Origin: Streptomyces sp. LS1784
Lineage (GTDB): Bacteria; Actinomycetota; Actinomycetes; Streptomycetales; Streptomycetaceae
Direction: 5' to 3'
DNA: 45,897 nt
Assembly: GCF_020103755.1 (NCBI RefSeq)
Contig: NZ_JAHSQD010000010.1
Span: 1-45,897 of the forward strand
Shown here piece by piece: positions 25,312 to 33,543 of the stretch (the stretch's first letter is position 1; each line of letters starts with the position of its first letter). The position numbers and the translations under genes are program-made. Under the pieces are notes generated by a model that had not been told where the DNA came from, searched no databases, and worked only from the letters and a program-made list of their open reading frames with translations.

Positions 25312-27075
25312 TCAGGCTCGGCGCAGGGTCAGCAGCCCGCCGCGCGGCACGGCGATCGTGTCCGCCCGGTCCAGCTCGACCTCGACCTGCCGGACGATAC
25401 GCCCCCGGGCGTCCTGCACGGTCACCGCCGCCTGTCCGCGGCCGCCGGTGAGCCGGACGTCCGGGTCGGCGTCGGCGTTGGCCACCAGCAGGGTGCGCCA
25501 GTCGTCGCCGGAGGCGTCGACCGGCAGCGCGGCGTAGCGGGCGACGGCCACGGTGCCGGTGCCGCGCGCGGTGACCATCGGGTAGCCGAGGTCCGGGCGG
25601 GCCGGGAGCAGTTCGCCGAGCTGGAGGGTGGCGGTGTGCTCACGGAAGACGCCGAGCCAGAAGGCGATGGCCTCGCGCTGGGCCTCGGTCTGGGTGGCGA
25701 GGTCGACGGAGACCTGCGGCACCGAGAACAGCACGTTGATCAGGTGGCAGGCGACCTGCTCGGCCGGCTCGCCCTGGTGCCACATCAGCATGTCGGCATG
25801 GACCGGGACGGGCCCGGCGGCCAGCCGCACGTCGATGGTCCGCTGCCGGTTCTCCTGCGGGCTGAGCGGGCAGTCGGTGGCGCGGATCATGGTGGCGTAC
25901 GGCCACAGGCCGGGGCTGACGTACGGCTGGCGGTGCTCGATCATCGCCTCCGGGTCGGCGGCGGTGATCCGGCGGCGGATCTCGGCGAGCAGCCGCTCCA
26001 CGCCCTCGTCCACGCTCTCGCAGTCCGCGCCGGGGCCGGCCGGCGGGGCGTCGACGCGGGCGAACCAGTCGACGAAGTCCACCTTGAGGCCGTCCATTCC
26101 CCACTTCTCGACGGCCCGGGCGAGCCGGTCGGTGAGGAAGGCCCGGACCTCGGGCTGGCGCGGGTCGGCGACGATCGCGCCCATGTGGGCGGCGTCGGCC
26201 AGCACGTGGTGGCCGATCTGCCGGTACGCGGCGCTGTCCTTGCCGATGAACGGCAGCGCGTACCAGAGCATGTAGCGCACACCCAGGTCGTGCACCCGCT
26301 GGACGTGGGCGGCGGTGTCGGGCAGCGAGACCGGCTCCCAGTCGCCGCAGTGGGCGTAGCCGCGGGTGCGGTCGGCCGTCATCCAGCCGTCGTCCACGAT
26401 GATGACGTCCAGGCCCAGCTCCTTGCCGAGCGCGGCCTGGGTCTCGACGCCCTTGGGCGTGATGTCCTGGTGCATCGAGTACCAGGTGGAGTAGGCGGGG
26501 CGGCGGGCGGCCTCCGGGATGTCGGCCGTGCGGCCCTCGCCCCACCAGGCGGCGAGGTCGGCCAGGGCGCGGCCGAAGTGCCGGCGGGAGGTGTCGATCC
26601 GGACGGTGAGCCGGTCGGTGGCCTGGGCCCAGAACCGGAACTCGCCGGTCTCCTCGACCACCCCGGCCCCGGCCAGCACGTCCGGGCGCCCGGCGGCGAA
26701 GGCGCACAGGGCGACATCCCCGGTGCCGACCAGCGCGGCGATCGGCGCGCCGTTGGCCAGCGAGGTGCGGCGCGGGGCGCTCCAGGCGGCGGGCAGCCAG
26801 CCGGTGCCGCGCGGTTCGGGGGTCCACAGGGCGGTGGCGTCGACGCAGGGCACCCGCCATTCGATCCGCACCTCGCCCGCGCCCTCGGCGGTCACCTCCA
26901 CGACCCCGTCGGCGATGCCCTGGGCCGTGCCCGTCCCGCTCACCCGCAGGTCCAGGCCCTCGGCGTACAGCGGGCGCAGGCCGCCGGCGGCGGTGGGGGC
27001 GTGCGGCTCCCAGACCTCGGCCGTGCTCGTGCCGGTCGTGGCGGTGCTCGTCGTGCCGCTCGTGCTCTCGGTCAT
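25312..27075 (-). CDS. Alpha-galactosidase, GH36 family (intracellular)
   Basis: 587 residues from ATG 27075. The N-terminal beta-rich part precedes a (beta/alpha)8 barrel. GLDVIIVDDGWM (about residues 221-232), GLKVDFVDWF with nucleophile D333 and RATDCPLSPQENR with acid/base D401 are GH36 hallmarks. There is no signal peptide, so it acts on imported sugar. An N-terminal Ser/Thr-rich stretch (MTESTSGTTSTATTGTSTAE) is unusual and probably disordered. It starts two bases after the second permease, in one operon with the transporter, and would release galactose from melibiose- or raffinose-type substrates for GalK/GalT. Confidence 0.87.
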   Translation of the reverse strand: MTESTSGTTSTATTGTSTAEVWEPHAPTAAGGLRPLYAEGLDLRVSGTGTAQGIADGVVEVTAEGAGEVRIEWRVPCVDATALWTPEPRGTGWLPAAWSAPRRTSLANGAPIAALVGTGDVALCAFAAGRPDVLAGAGVVEETGEFRFWAQATDRLTVRIDTSRRHFGRALADLAAWWGEGRTADIPEAARRPAYSTWYSMHQDITPKGVETQAALGKELGLDVIIVDDGWMTADRTRGYAHCGDWEPVSLPDTAAHVQRVHDLGVRYMLWYALPFIGKDSAAYRQIGHHVLADAAHMGAIVADPRQPEVRAFLTDRLARAVEKWGMDGLKVDFVDWFARVDAPPAGPGADCESVDEGVERLLAEIRRRITAADPEAMIEHRQPYVSPGLWPYATMIRATDCPLSPQENRQRTIDVRLAAGPVPVHADMLMWHQGEPAEQVACHLINVLFSVPQVSVDLATQTEAQREAIAFWLGVFREHTATLQLGELLPARPDLGYPMVTARGTGTVAVARYAALPVDASGDDWRTLLVANADADPDVRLTGGRGQAAVTVQDARGRIVRQVEVELDRADTIAVPRGGLLTLRRA

Positions 27076-27077
27076 GC

Positions 27078-27986
27078 TCAGCCCTTCGTGGCGCCGGCCA
27101 GCAGGCCGGAGATGAACTGCCGCTGGAGGACCAGGAAGAGGACCATCATCGGCAGGGTGGACAGCGCGGTGCCGGAGAGGATCGCGCCGTAGTCGGTGTT
27201 GGACTTGTTGCCGTGCAGCGTCGCCAGGGCGACCGGCAGGGTGTGCATCTCGGGGCTGCGCAGGGCGATCAGCGGCCAGACGAACTGGTTCCAGGAGCCC
27301 AGGAAGAGGAAGATCGACAGCGCCGCCAGCACCGGCCGCATGACCGGCACCACCACGCTGAACAGCACCCGCAGTTCGCCCGCGCCGTCGACCCGGGCGG
27401 CGTCCAGGAGTTCGTCCGGCAGGCTGCTCAGCGACTGCCGCATCAGGAAGATGGCGAAGGGCACGCACAGGCCGGGCAGGATCAGCGCCTGGTAGGTGTC
27501 CAGCAGGCCGAATTCCATCATCATCTTGAACAGCGGCACCAGCACGACCTGTTCGGGCACCACGAGGGTGGAGAGCAGCAGGGCGAAGAGCAGGGTGCGG
27601 CCGCGGAAGCGGAACTTGGCGAAGGCGTAGCCCGCGAGCAGCGCCACGACGAGGGCACCCAGCGTCTGGACTCCGGCCACCAGCAGGGAGTTTCCGAGCA
27701 CCCGGAGCAGACCGATCTTCTGCTCCAGATGGCTCAGGTTCTCGCCGAGGGCCCCGCCGGGCAGCAGCTTCGGCGGCCAGTCGAACACCTCGGTGTCCTT
27801 GCGGGTGGAGGAGACCACGAGCCAGTAGAAGGGGGCGATCGACAGCCCGGTGATGCCGGCGAGGAAGAAGGTCAGCGGCCAGCCGCGCAGCTTCTTGAGG
27901 GTCGCGTTCTTCTTGCGGGGCGCGCTGTTCCTGGCGGGCGCGCCCTGGGAGGTCACGGTCTCGGAGGTCACGGTCTTGGAGGTCAC
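27078..27986 (-). CDS. ABC sugar transporter permease (MalG-type)
   Basis: 302 residues from GTG 27986, overlapping the upstream permease stop (GTGA). The N terminus holds a short repeat (TSKTVTSETVTSQG). About six membrane helices follow, starting LTFFLAGITGLSIAPFYWLV. The EAA loop with its conserved Gly is DELLDAARVDGAGELRVLFS. The C-terminal RQFISGLLAGATKG is the standard MalG-type ending. It forms the membrane channel with the other permease; the ATPase is not in this cluster, so a shared MsiK-type ATPase, as is common in Streptomyces, is expected. Confidence 0.93.
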   Translation of the reverse strand: MTSKTVTSETVTSQGAPARNSAPRKKNATLKKLRGWPLTFFLAGITGLSIAPFYWLVVSSTRKDTEVFDWPPKLLPGGALGENLSHLEQKIGLLRVLGNSLLVAGVQTLGALVVALLAGYAFAKFRFRGRTLLFALLLSTLVVPEQVVLVPLFKMMMEFGLLDTYQALILPGLCVPFAIFLMRQSLSSLPDELLDAARVDGAGELRVLFSVVVPVMRPVLAALSIFLFLGSWNQFVWPLIALRSPEMHTLPVALATLHGNKSNTDYGAILSGTALSTLPMMVLFLVLQRQFISGLLAGATKG

Positions 27987-28903
27987 TTCTCGCGCTCTCC
28001 CATCAGGCGCATCTGGGCGGCGCCGAGCACCGACACGAGCAGGGTGAGCGCGTAGGCGATGGCGGAGGCGTAGCCGAAGTCGAAGTACCGGAAACCGTTC
28101 TGGTACAGGTACATGGAGACGGTCAGGGTGGCGTTGTCCGGCCCGCCGCCGGTCAGCACGTACGGCTCGTCGAAGAGCTGGAGCGTGCCGATGGTCGAGA
28201 GCACGACCGTGAACAGCAGCACCGGGCGCAGCGCGGGGACGGTGATGGAGGTGAAGCGGCGGATCGGTCCGGCGCCGTCGACCATCGCGGCCTCGTACAA
28301 CTCCCTCGGGATGGACTGGAGTCCGGCGAGGTAGATGACGGCGTTGTAGCCGGTGTAGTGCCAGGTGAGCACCAGGACGACGGCCATCCGGGCCCAGACG
28401 GGCTGGCCCAGCCAGTCGACGGAGGGCAGGCCGACGGCGTTCAGCAGCCAGTTGACCGCGCCGTCGTCGCCCTTGAGCAGGTAGGCGAACATCACGCCGG
28501 TGGCGACGAGGCCGGTGACCGAGGGCATGAAGACGCCGAGCCGCCACACCGTACGCCAGCGCACCAGCGCGGAGTTGATGCCGACGGCCATCAGCAGGGC
28601 CAGTCCGAGCATCAGCGGGACCTGCACGATGAGGATCTCACCGGTGTTGCGCAGGGCCGTCCAGAACAGCGGATCGTCCAGCAGGCGCCGGTAGTTGGCG
28701 ATACCGGCGTTGTGGGTCGCAGAGCCGGAGCCGGTGGTGAAGGACAGCAGCAGCGAGTCGATGACCGGGTAGGCCTTGAACACGCCGAAGGTGATCAGGG
28801 CGGGGGCGAGCAGCAGGTACGGCACGGCGGCGCGGCGCCGGCGGGCCCGGCGGAGCCCTGCGGATGCTCTCGTGGAGGCGGCGGGCGGGCTGGCGGCACT
28901 CAT
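27983..28903 (-). CDS. ABC sugar transporter permease (MalF-type)
   Basis: 306 residues from ATG 28903, which overlaps the binding-protein stop (ATGA). An Arg-rich cytoplasmic N terminus (GLRRARRRRAAVPYLLLAPA) is followed by six membrane helices and the EAA loop RELYEAAMVDGAGPIRRFTS. The segment FDEPYVLTGGGPDNATLTVS is typical of MalF/UgpA-like sugar permeases. It partners the permease encoded downstream. The tight overlaps on both sides show one translationally coupled operon. Confidence 0.93.
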   Translation of the reverse strand: MSAASPPAASTRASAGLRRARRRRAAVPYLLLAPALITFGVFKAYPVIDSLLLSFTTGSGSATHNAGIANYRRLLDDPLFWTALRNTGEILIVQVPLMLGLALLMAVGINSALVRWRTVWRLGVFMPSVTGLVATGVMFAYLLKGDDGAVNWLLNAVGLPSVDWLGQPVWARMAVVLVLTWHYTGYNAVIYLAGLQSIPRELYEAAMVDGAGPIRRFTSITVPALRPVLLFTVVLSTIGTLQLFDEPYVLTGGGPDNATLTVSMYLYQNGFRYFDFGYASAIAYALTLLVSVLGAAQMRLMGEREK

Positions 28904-30246
28904 GCGATCCCGCGCCCGGTCTGCTGGGCGAGCTGCTTGGCGGCGTCCTGGAGGACCGCGGCCGGGTCGGCGCCCTTGAGGAGGACCTTGACCTGGGCGT
29001 CGCTGACGAGCTTGAGGGCGCGGGCGTAGTCGCCGGAGTAGTTGGTGGGGTCGCCGCCGTCGGTGGCGAGGTCGGCGAAGGTCTTGAGCACCGGCTGGCC
29101 GCCGTAGTAGGCGCTCGGCGCGGCGTACAGCGGGTCGGTGTAGGCCTCGGTGAGGGCCGGGAAGACACCGCCCGCGTTGAACATGGCGTTCACCGAGGCG
29201 GGGCGGGTGACGGCGTACTCGACGAACTTCCAGGCGGCGCGGCGGCGCGGGCTGGAGGAGGCGACGGCCAGGTGGGTGGAGTTGACCAGGGCGGTGCGCT
29301 TGCCGCCGGGGGTGACCGCCGGGGGCTTGGTGAGCCGCCAGTTGCCGCTCTGGTCGGGGAACTTCTTCTCCAGGTAGTGCGCGACCCAGGCGGGCATCGC
29401 GGCCACCGCGAGCTTGCCGGTCTTCATCACGGGCGGCCAGCTCTGGACACCGGGGGTGTCGCCGATCAGCCCGGCCTCGTCCAGCCGCTTGACGATGGTC
29501 AGGGCGCGGACGGCCGCCTCCGAGCCGACGGTGATCTTGCCCTGGAGGTCGAAGTAGAAGGCGCCCTGGAGCTGCATCAGGGACTGGAGGAAGTCCAGGT
29601 CGGGGGTGGGGTTGGCGGCCCGGTTGAGACCGATCAGGGCGATGCCGGGGTTGGCGGCCTTGAAGCGGTCGGCGACGGCCAGCAGGTCGTCCCAGGTGGC
29701 GAGGGACTCGGGGTCGATGCCCGCCTTGTCGAAGTAGTCCTTGCGGTAGAAGAAGCCGAGCGGGTTGACCTCCCAGGGCAGTGCGTAGGCGTGGCCGTCC
29801 TTGCCGGAGACGACCGGCCACAGCCCCTTGGCGAACTTGTCCTTGTGCGCGTCGGCACCGAACGAGGAGAGGTCGGCCAGGCCACCGGGGAACTTCTCCA
29901 TGTAGCCGGGCAGGTAGTCACAGCCGATGTGCAGCACGTCGCCGAGGCCCTGGCCGCCGGCCGCCATGCCGACGGTGATCTTGTCCCAGATGGCGGGCTC
30001 GCCGATGTCCTGGACGTCGACCTTGATCCCCGGGTTGTCCTTCTCGAAGGCCGGGACGATCCCGCGCAGGGCGTCGGCGGCGGTGGCCCAGGACCAGACG
30101 GTGATCGTGCCGGTGTCGGCGTCCCCACCGGAGGCGCCTCCCGAGCCGGAGCCGCCGCCGCAGGCCGCGAGGGTGCCGCCGGCGGCGACGGCCAGCAGGC
30201 CGGCTCCGGATGCGCGGAGAAGGTCGCGACGGGAAAGGTGTGACAT
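28900..30246 (-). CDS. Extracellular sugar-binding lipoprotein of an ABC transporter
   Basis: 448 residues from ATG 30246. The signal peptide has a twin-arginine start (SRRDLLRASGAG) and lipobox LAAC near residue 30 followed by a GGGSGSGGASGG linker, so it is probably exported folded and lipid-anchored. The mature part is a family-1 solute-binding protein: TGTITVWSWATAADALRGIV, then LPWEVNPLGFFYRKDYFDKA. Together with the two permeases and cytoplasmic GH36 enzyme it likely captures alpha-galactosides. First gene of the operon; a perfect palindrome lies about 90 bp upstream of the start. Confidence 0.92.
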   Translation of the reverse strand: MSHLSRRDLLRASGAGLLAVAAGGTLAACGGGSGSGGASGGDADTGTITVWSWATAADALRGIVPAFEKDNPGIKVDVQDIGEPAIWDKITVGMAAGGQGLGDVLHIGCDYLPGYMEKFPGGLADLSSFGADAHKDKFAKGLWPVVSGKDGHAYALPWEVNPLGFFYRKDYFDKAGIDPESLATWDDLLAVADRFKAANPGIALIGLNRAANPTPDLDFLQSLMQLQGAFYFDLQGKITVGSEAAVRALTIVKRLDEAGLIGDTPGVQSWPPVMKTGKLAVAAMPAWVAHYLEKKFPDQSGNWRLTKPPAVTPGGKRTALVNSTHLAVASSSPRRRAAWKFVEYAVTRPASVNAMFNAGGVFPALTEAYTDPLYAAPSAYYGGQPVLKTFADLATDGGDPTNYSGDYARALKLVSDAQVKVLLKGADPAAVLQDAAKQLAQQTGRGIA

Positions 30247-30728
30247 TGCATTCCTCTCGGTGGGGTGGCGCCGGAAGGCTGTGATGCGAAGGGGGTGGGG
30301 TTGGTGTGGCGGGTGCGGCTGGGGTGGTCCGACACGGTTTGAACGTTCAAACACACAAAACAAACCAGAACCAAACAGGTTCCAACGAGCGGACACAGCA
30401 AACGCCCGCCCTCCCCGTGCCGTCAAGCCCCGGGCACGGGAAGGGCGGGCTCCGCAACCGTTCCGTTATCAGCCAGGGGATCGACCTCGTCAGCCGGCCC
30501 GGCGCCGGGCCGGTCGGCAGGCCGTCCCGGCGGCCCGCCCTCGCACTCTCCGCAGGGACGGACAGTGACCGGTGGATCCCGGAACGGTTTCCGGCCAGGT
30601 TTGTCATGTATCTTTCCGGCGCCGACCGACCCGCCGTTTGTCCGACTAGGGTCGGTCCAGCTCCGCAGCACGGCGCCGCACGGCCCTCGCGCGGCGCTTC
30701 GCGGACCCGTCGATTGGACCGGTGAGAA
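30247..30728. other. 482-bp intergenic region with divergent promoters
   Basis: It separates the minus-strand sugar operon from the plus-strand secreted repeat protein. Besides the palindrome at 30337-30352 it has an A/C-rich stretch (30352-30385) that is unusual for this genome and probably contains the sugar operon promoter. No protein-like frame stands out. The stretch around 30595-30630 (GGTTTGTCATGTATCTTTCC) is relatively AT-rich and may hold the promoter of the secreted protein gene. Confidence 0.4.
30337..30352. promoter_or_regulatory. Perfect 16-bp LacI-type operator
   Basis: GTTTGAACGTTCAAAC is fully self-complementary with the central CG typical of LacI-family operators. It lies about 90 bp upstream of the binding-protein start. 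The only LacI-family gene in the window (24161-25246) ends the same operon, so it is the probable ligand-responsive repressor of this site. Confidence 0.75.
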
Positions 30729-31355
30729 GTGAACATCAAGTATCGCCACGTGCTCGGTCGTTCATGGATGGCGGCAGTCCGGGGCCGGCTCGCCGCCGCG
30801 GCGGGGGTGGTCACCCTGCTGGTGGCCGTCCTCACCGGCGCAGCCGCCGGCACGGCCGGTGCGGCACCGGTGGCGGCACCGGTGGCGGCACCGGTCGCCG
30901 CCGTCCAGGCGTCGCCCGGGTGGGTCTGTCCCGGTACGCCCATACCTGCCGGCTACGTGATCACCCAGCGTCAGCCGAGCGGGTGCAACAACGCCGGTGC
31001 CTGGTACATCCAGCCCGTGCAGAACGGCATCTGGACCTGCGCCACCTCGCCGATTCCCCCCGGCTACGTGATCACCCTCCACAACGCCACCGGCTGCAGC
31101 GGCATCGACTACTGGTTCCTGGAGCTGGCCCGCGACGGCCAGTACACCTGTGCCGGTTCGCCGATCCCGCCCGGCTACGTGCTCACCGGCCACATGAACT
31201 CCGGCTGCGGCAACATCGGCTCGTGGTACCAGCAACTGGCCCGCGTCGGCGAGTACATGTGCCCCTACCAGCCCGTCCCGGCCGGCTTCCGCGCTGGCAC
31301 CTACAACGCGAGCATGTGCAGCGGCCTCGGGGGCTGGTACCTGCTCGCCGCCTGA
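30729..31355 (+). CDS. Secreted protein with four cysteine-containing repeats
   Basis: 208 residues from GTG 30729. A Sec signal peptide (VRGRLAAAAGVVTLLVAVLT to AGAAP) is followed by an Ala/Pro/Val linker made of three APVA units. Then come four units of about 36 residues, each with an aromatic, Cys, P-I-P-x-G-Y-V-I-T core, a second Cys, and W-Y/W-F. Examples are PIPAGYVITQRQPSGC and PIPPGYVLTGHMNSGC; the fourth is more diverged (QPVPAGFRAGTYNASMC). Eight Cys, two per unit, suggest one disulfide per repeat. It is extracellular, with no catalytic motif. It faces the radical SAM gene across a strong shared terminator. I do not know the family's function; surface or matrix binding is only a guess. 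Confidence 0.75.
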   Translation: MNIKYRHVLGRSWMAAVRGRLAAAAGVVTLLVAVLTGAAAGTAGAAPVAAPVAAPVAAVQASPGWVCPGTPIPAGYVITQRQPSGCNNAGAWYIQPVQNGIWTCATSPIPPGYVITLHNATGCSGIDYWFLELARDGQYTCAGSPIPPGYVLTGHMNSGCGNIGSWYQQLARVGEYMCPYQPVPAGFRAGTYNASMCSGLGGWYLLAA

Positions 31356-31361
31356 TCCGAT

Positions 31362-31406
31362 CGCCGCCGGCAGGCACCGCACAGCACGTGGTGCCTGCCG
31401 GCGGCG
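31362..31406. terminator. Strong bidirectional hairpin terminator
   Basis: A perfect 17-bp GC-rich stem (left arm CGCCGCCGGCAGGCACC at 31362-31378, complement at 31390-31406) with an 11-base loop. It lies six bases after the stop of the secreted repeat protein and 65 bp beyond the stop of the opposing radical SAM gene. Confidence 0.85.
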
Positions 31407-31471
31407 CACCCGTTCCGGGAGCGCGCTGTCGCGCGTCACGGCCCCCATCGAAGGAGGGCGAAGGAGCGGGT

Positions 31472-32710
31472 TCAGTCCTCCGCCGGCAGCACGGCCCCGT
31501 CGGCACGGGGGAAGACCGTCCCCGGGGTGACCGGAATCCCGCGGGACATCGCCTCGAAGTCCAGGATCGGGTGGGTCAGGATCTCCTCGACCTCGTCGGT
31601 CAGGAGGTTGCCCAGGATGAACTCCTCCTCCGCGCCCGACCCGAAGGTGACGACCTGCCCGCTCGACTGGATCATCCAGTTCAGCAGCTCCCGTTCGCTG
31701 CTCTCCGCGAGGTGGATCTCCCGGCCCGGGTGGTCGCGCCGGATCCCCTCCACGACCGCGCGGACGTCCTCCACCGCCACCCCGAGCCTGCGGACCGTGG
31801 CCGGCGACGCCCGGCGGCCCCACCACTGGAAGATCACCCACTGGGCGACCGAGGGGTGGGACATGATCTCGGCGGCGAGCTCGGGCAGCTGGTGGAGGTT
31901 CTCGGCGCTCGCCACGGTGTGCACCCGCACCCGGTCGAAGCCCTCGGCGTCGCACAGGGCGAGGGAGTCCAGGAGTGCTCGGAGGAGGTCGTCGTCCGGG
32001 CTGCGGCGGAAGGCGCGCTGCACGTCCGCGGTGGCGGCGTCCAGCGGCAGCCGCAGCGAGGAAAGCCCCCGCAGCCGGGCGAGCTTCTCGGCGGTGAGCG
32101 TGTAGCCGGTGGTGTCCAGGCCGACCTTGAGGCCGACCTCGACGGCGTGGTCGACCACGTCGAAGATCGGCGGCCACAGCAGCGGGTCGCCGCCGGCCAG
32201 GACCAGGTCGCTGGTGCCGTGCGCGGCCAGCTTCCCGACGATCCGCCGGGCCTGGGCGAGGTCGATCTGCTCCGCGGCGAACGGGTTGTAGCAGCCCTGG
32301 CAGGACATCGGGCAACGGTTGTTGATCGACCAGTTGACCCGCCGGACGCGACGGCCCGTACGCGACCGGCCGGCCCGGCTGCGGATCCCGGCCACGAGGT
32401 GTGCCAGGCGCCGGGCCTGTGGGAGGGTGGCACCGGTGAGCAGTTCCTCGGCCCGTTCGACGGCGGCCGCGGTGGCGTTGTTCTGGAGCAGCAGGAACGC
32501 CAGGCGCCACCGCATGGTCTCGTCCGCCGGGTCCTCGCACAGGGCCTGTTCGACCCGCTCGGCCAGGGCGCCGAGGTAGACCGGGTTGAAGTTGGCCGGC
32601 TCCAGGCGCCGTTGGAAGTCGTCGGCTGTCGATCCGCGCTCCAGGGACCTGTCGTAGCCGGCCCGCAACGGGTGCGGGGGCAGGATCTCCACGTGCTGCC
32701 GGGTGGACAT
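31472..32710 (-). CDS. Radical SAM enzyme with N-terminal helical extension
   Basis: 412 residues from ATG 32710. Residues 1-120 are a helical extension (LEPANFNPVYLGALAERVEQ; MRWRLAFLLLQNNATAAAVE). The cluster motif C133-P-M-S-C137-Q-G-C140 is canonical CxxxCxxC, followed by YNPF. Further radical SAM barrel features are DLVLAGGDPLLWPPIFDVVD (GGDP), VGLDTTGYTLTAEKL and LRLPLDAATADVQRAF. There is no C-terminal cysteine cluster, so it lacks a SPASM or twitch domain. It ends FGSGAEEEFILGNLLTDEVE then EILTHPILDF, as in enzymes reporting back to a Fe-S barrel cap. It is 39 bp downstream of the nucleotidyltransferase-like gene. Substrate unknown; a nucleotide, small metabolite or short peptide are all possible. 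Confidence 0.85.
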   Translation of the reverse strand: MSTRQHVEILPPHPLRAGYDRSLERGSTADDFQRRLEPANFNPVYLGALAERVEQALCEDPADETMRWRLAFLLLQNNATAAAVERAEELLTGATLPQARRLAHLVAGIRSRAGRSRTGRRVRRVNWSINNRCPMSCQGCYNPFAAEQIDLAQARRIVGKLAAHGTSDLVLAGGDPLLWPPIFDVVDHAVEVGLKVGLDTTGYTLTAEKLARLRGLSSLRLPLDAATADVQRAFRRSPDDDLLRALLDSLALCDAEGFDRVRVHTVASAENLHQLPELAAEIMSHPSVAQWVIFQWWGRRASPATVRRLGVAVEDVRAVVEGIRRDHPGREIHLAESSERELLNWMIQSSGQVVTFGSGAEEEFILGNLLTDEVEEILTHPILDFEAMSRGIPVTPGTVFPRADGAVLPAED

Positions 32711-32749
32711 GGGATGCTCTCCAGGGTCGGTCAGTTCGGGAGGTGTCGG

Positions 32750-33484
32750 TCAGTTCGGCGCGGACGGCAGCAGGATGACCATCGAGTCGGCGGACGACAG
32801 TCCCATGCCCTCGACGAAGACCGCGTCGCGGACGAGCTGCGCGATGGCGGGATGCGTGGGCGCGTCGAGGTAGCGGGCGGTCGATTCGAGCGGGGTGACG
32901 CCGCGTTCGGCGATCAGGCTGCGCAACGCGCGCGGGAGGTTGTCGAGGTCGTCGCGTATCTGCGCCAGGTCGAACCGGTCGGCCAGCCGCATCGCGGCCC
33001 TGCGGGCCTTGGCGAGGTTGGTCGTCGGGTCCAGGATCGTCGCCTTCGCCAGGTAGTACGGGACGGGCTGCATCATCCAGGCCAACGCCGTACGCGGGTC
33101 GTCCTCGTCGTGGCCGGGGCAGGAGAAGGCGTCCGGCCCGAGCCCGAGGCCGTCGCAGAACCACTCGGGCCGCATGCTGATCCGGTAGTGGGCGTGGCCG
33201 GCCCGCCGGAACGCCGGAAGCCTGGCGATGACGGACGTCGTCTCGATCCGGAAGGCGTCGGAGATCCGCCGCATCTTCCGTCCCACCACGGCACGGGTTT
33301 GCGGCACGTCGGCGTCCTCGGCCACGACGTGGACCAGGTCGAGGTTGGAGACGATGTCGCCGCTCGACCCCGTGCGATGGTCTCCACGGGCCAACGAGCC
33401 GGTCGCCGCCACCGACATGTCGGTCACGTCGGCGAACTCGCGGGCCAGCTCCTGGAACAGCAGGGGGACGTCTTCGGGCCTCAC
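32750..33484 (-). CDS. Nucleotidyltransferase-fold protein, atypical active site
   Basis: 244 residues from GTG 33484. The N terminus carries the Pol-beta-type motif ATGSLARGDHR followed, after TGSSGDIV, by SNLDLVHVV. The usual pattern is G-S...D-x-D; here the first Asp position reads Asn (N-L-D), so catalysis may be altered or lost, although D in GDIV could substitute. The rest is helical (LAWMMQPVPYYLAKATILDP; AMRLADRFDLAQIRDDLDNL). No membrane segment. Its start overlaps the stop of a short ORF and it is followed by the radical SAM gene, so the two probably act in one pathway. Confidence 0.65.
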   Translation of the reverse strand: MRPEDVPLLFQELAREFADVTDMSVAATGSLARGDHRTGSSGDIVSNLDLVHVVAEDADVPQTRAVVGRKMRRISDAFRIETTSVIARLPAFRRAGHAHYRISMRPEWFCDGLGLGPDAFSCPGHDEDDPRTALAWMMQPVPYYLAKATILDPTTNLAKARRAAMRLADRFDLAQIRDDLDNLPRALRSLIAERGVTPLESTARYLDAPTHPAIAQLVRDAVFVEGMGLSSADSMVILLPSAPN

Positions 33485-33543
33485 GTGGCTCCTCGGGTGT
33501 CGGCGGCGGTGGCGAAGGCGAGGTCCTTCACCTTCTCTTCCAA
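33481..33543 (-). CDS. Candidate 16-20 residue leader or precursor peptide
   Basis: Immediately upstream of the nucleotidyltransferase-like gene an ORF runs from TTG 33543 (20 residues, LEEKVKDLAFATAADTRGAT) or GTG 33531 (16 residues) to a TGA that overlaps the next start as GTGA. AAAAGGA lies just upstream. An in-frame TAA precedes it, so it cannot be longer. It may be a translational-coupling leader, a peptide substrate for the radical SAM enzyme, or chance. Only conservation would decide. Confidence 0.25.
   Translation of the reverse strand: MEEKVKDLAFATAADTRGAT

Noticed and set aside
30423..30749. Minus-strand ORF across the intergenic region upstream of the secreted repeat protein
   Set aside because: Low-complexity composition, overlaps the promoter region, and has no recognisable domain.
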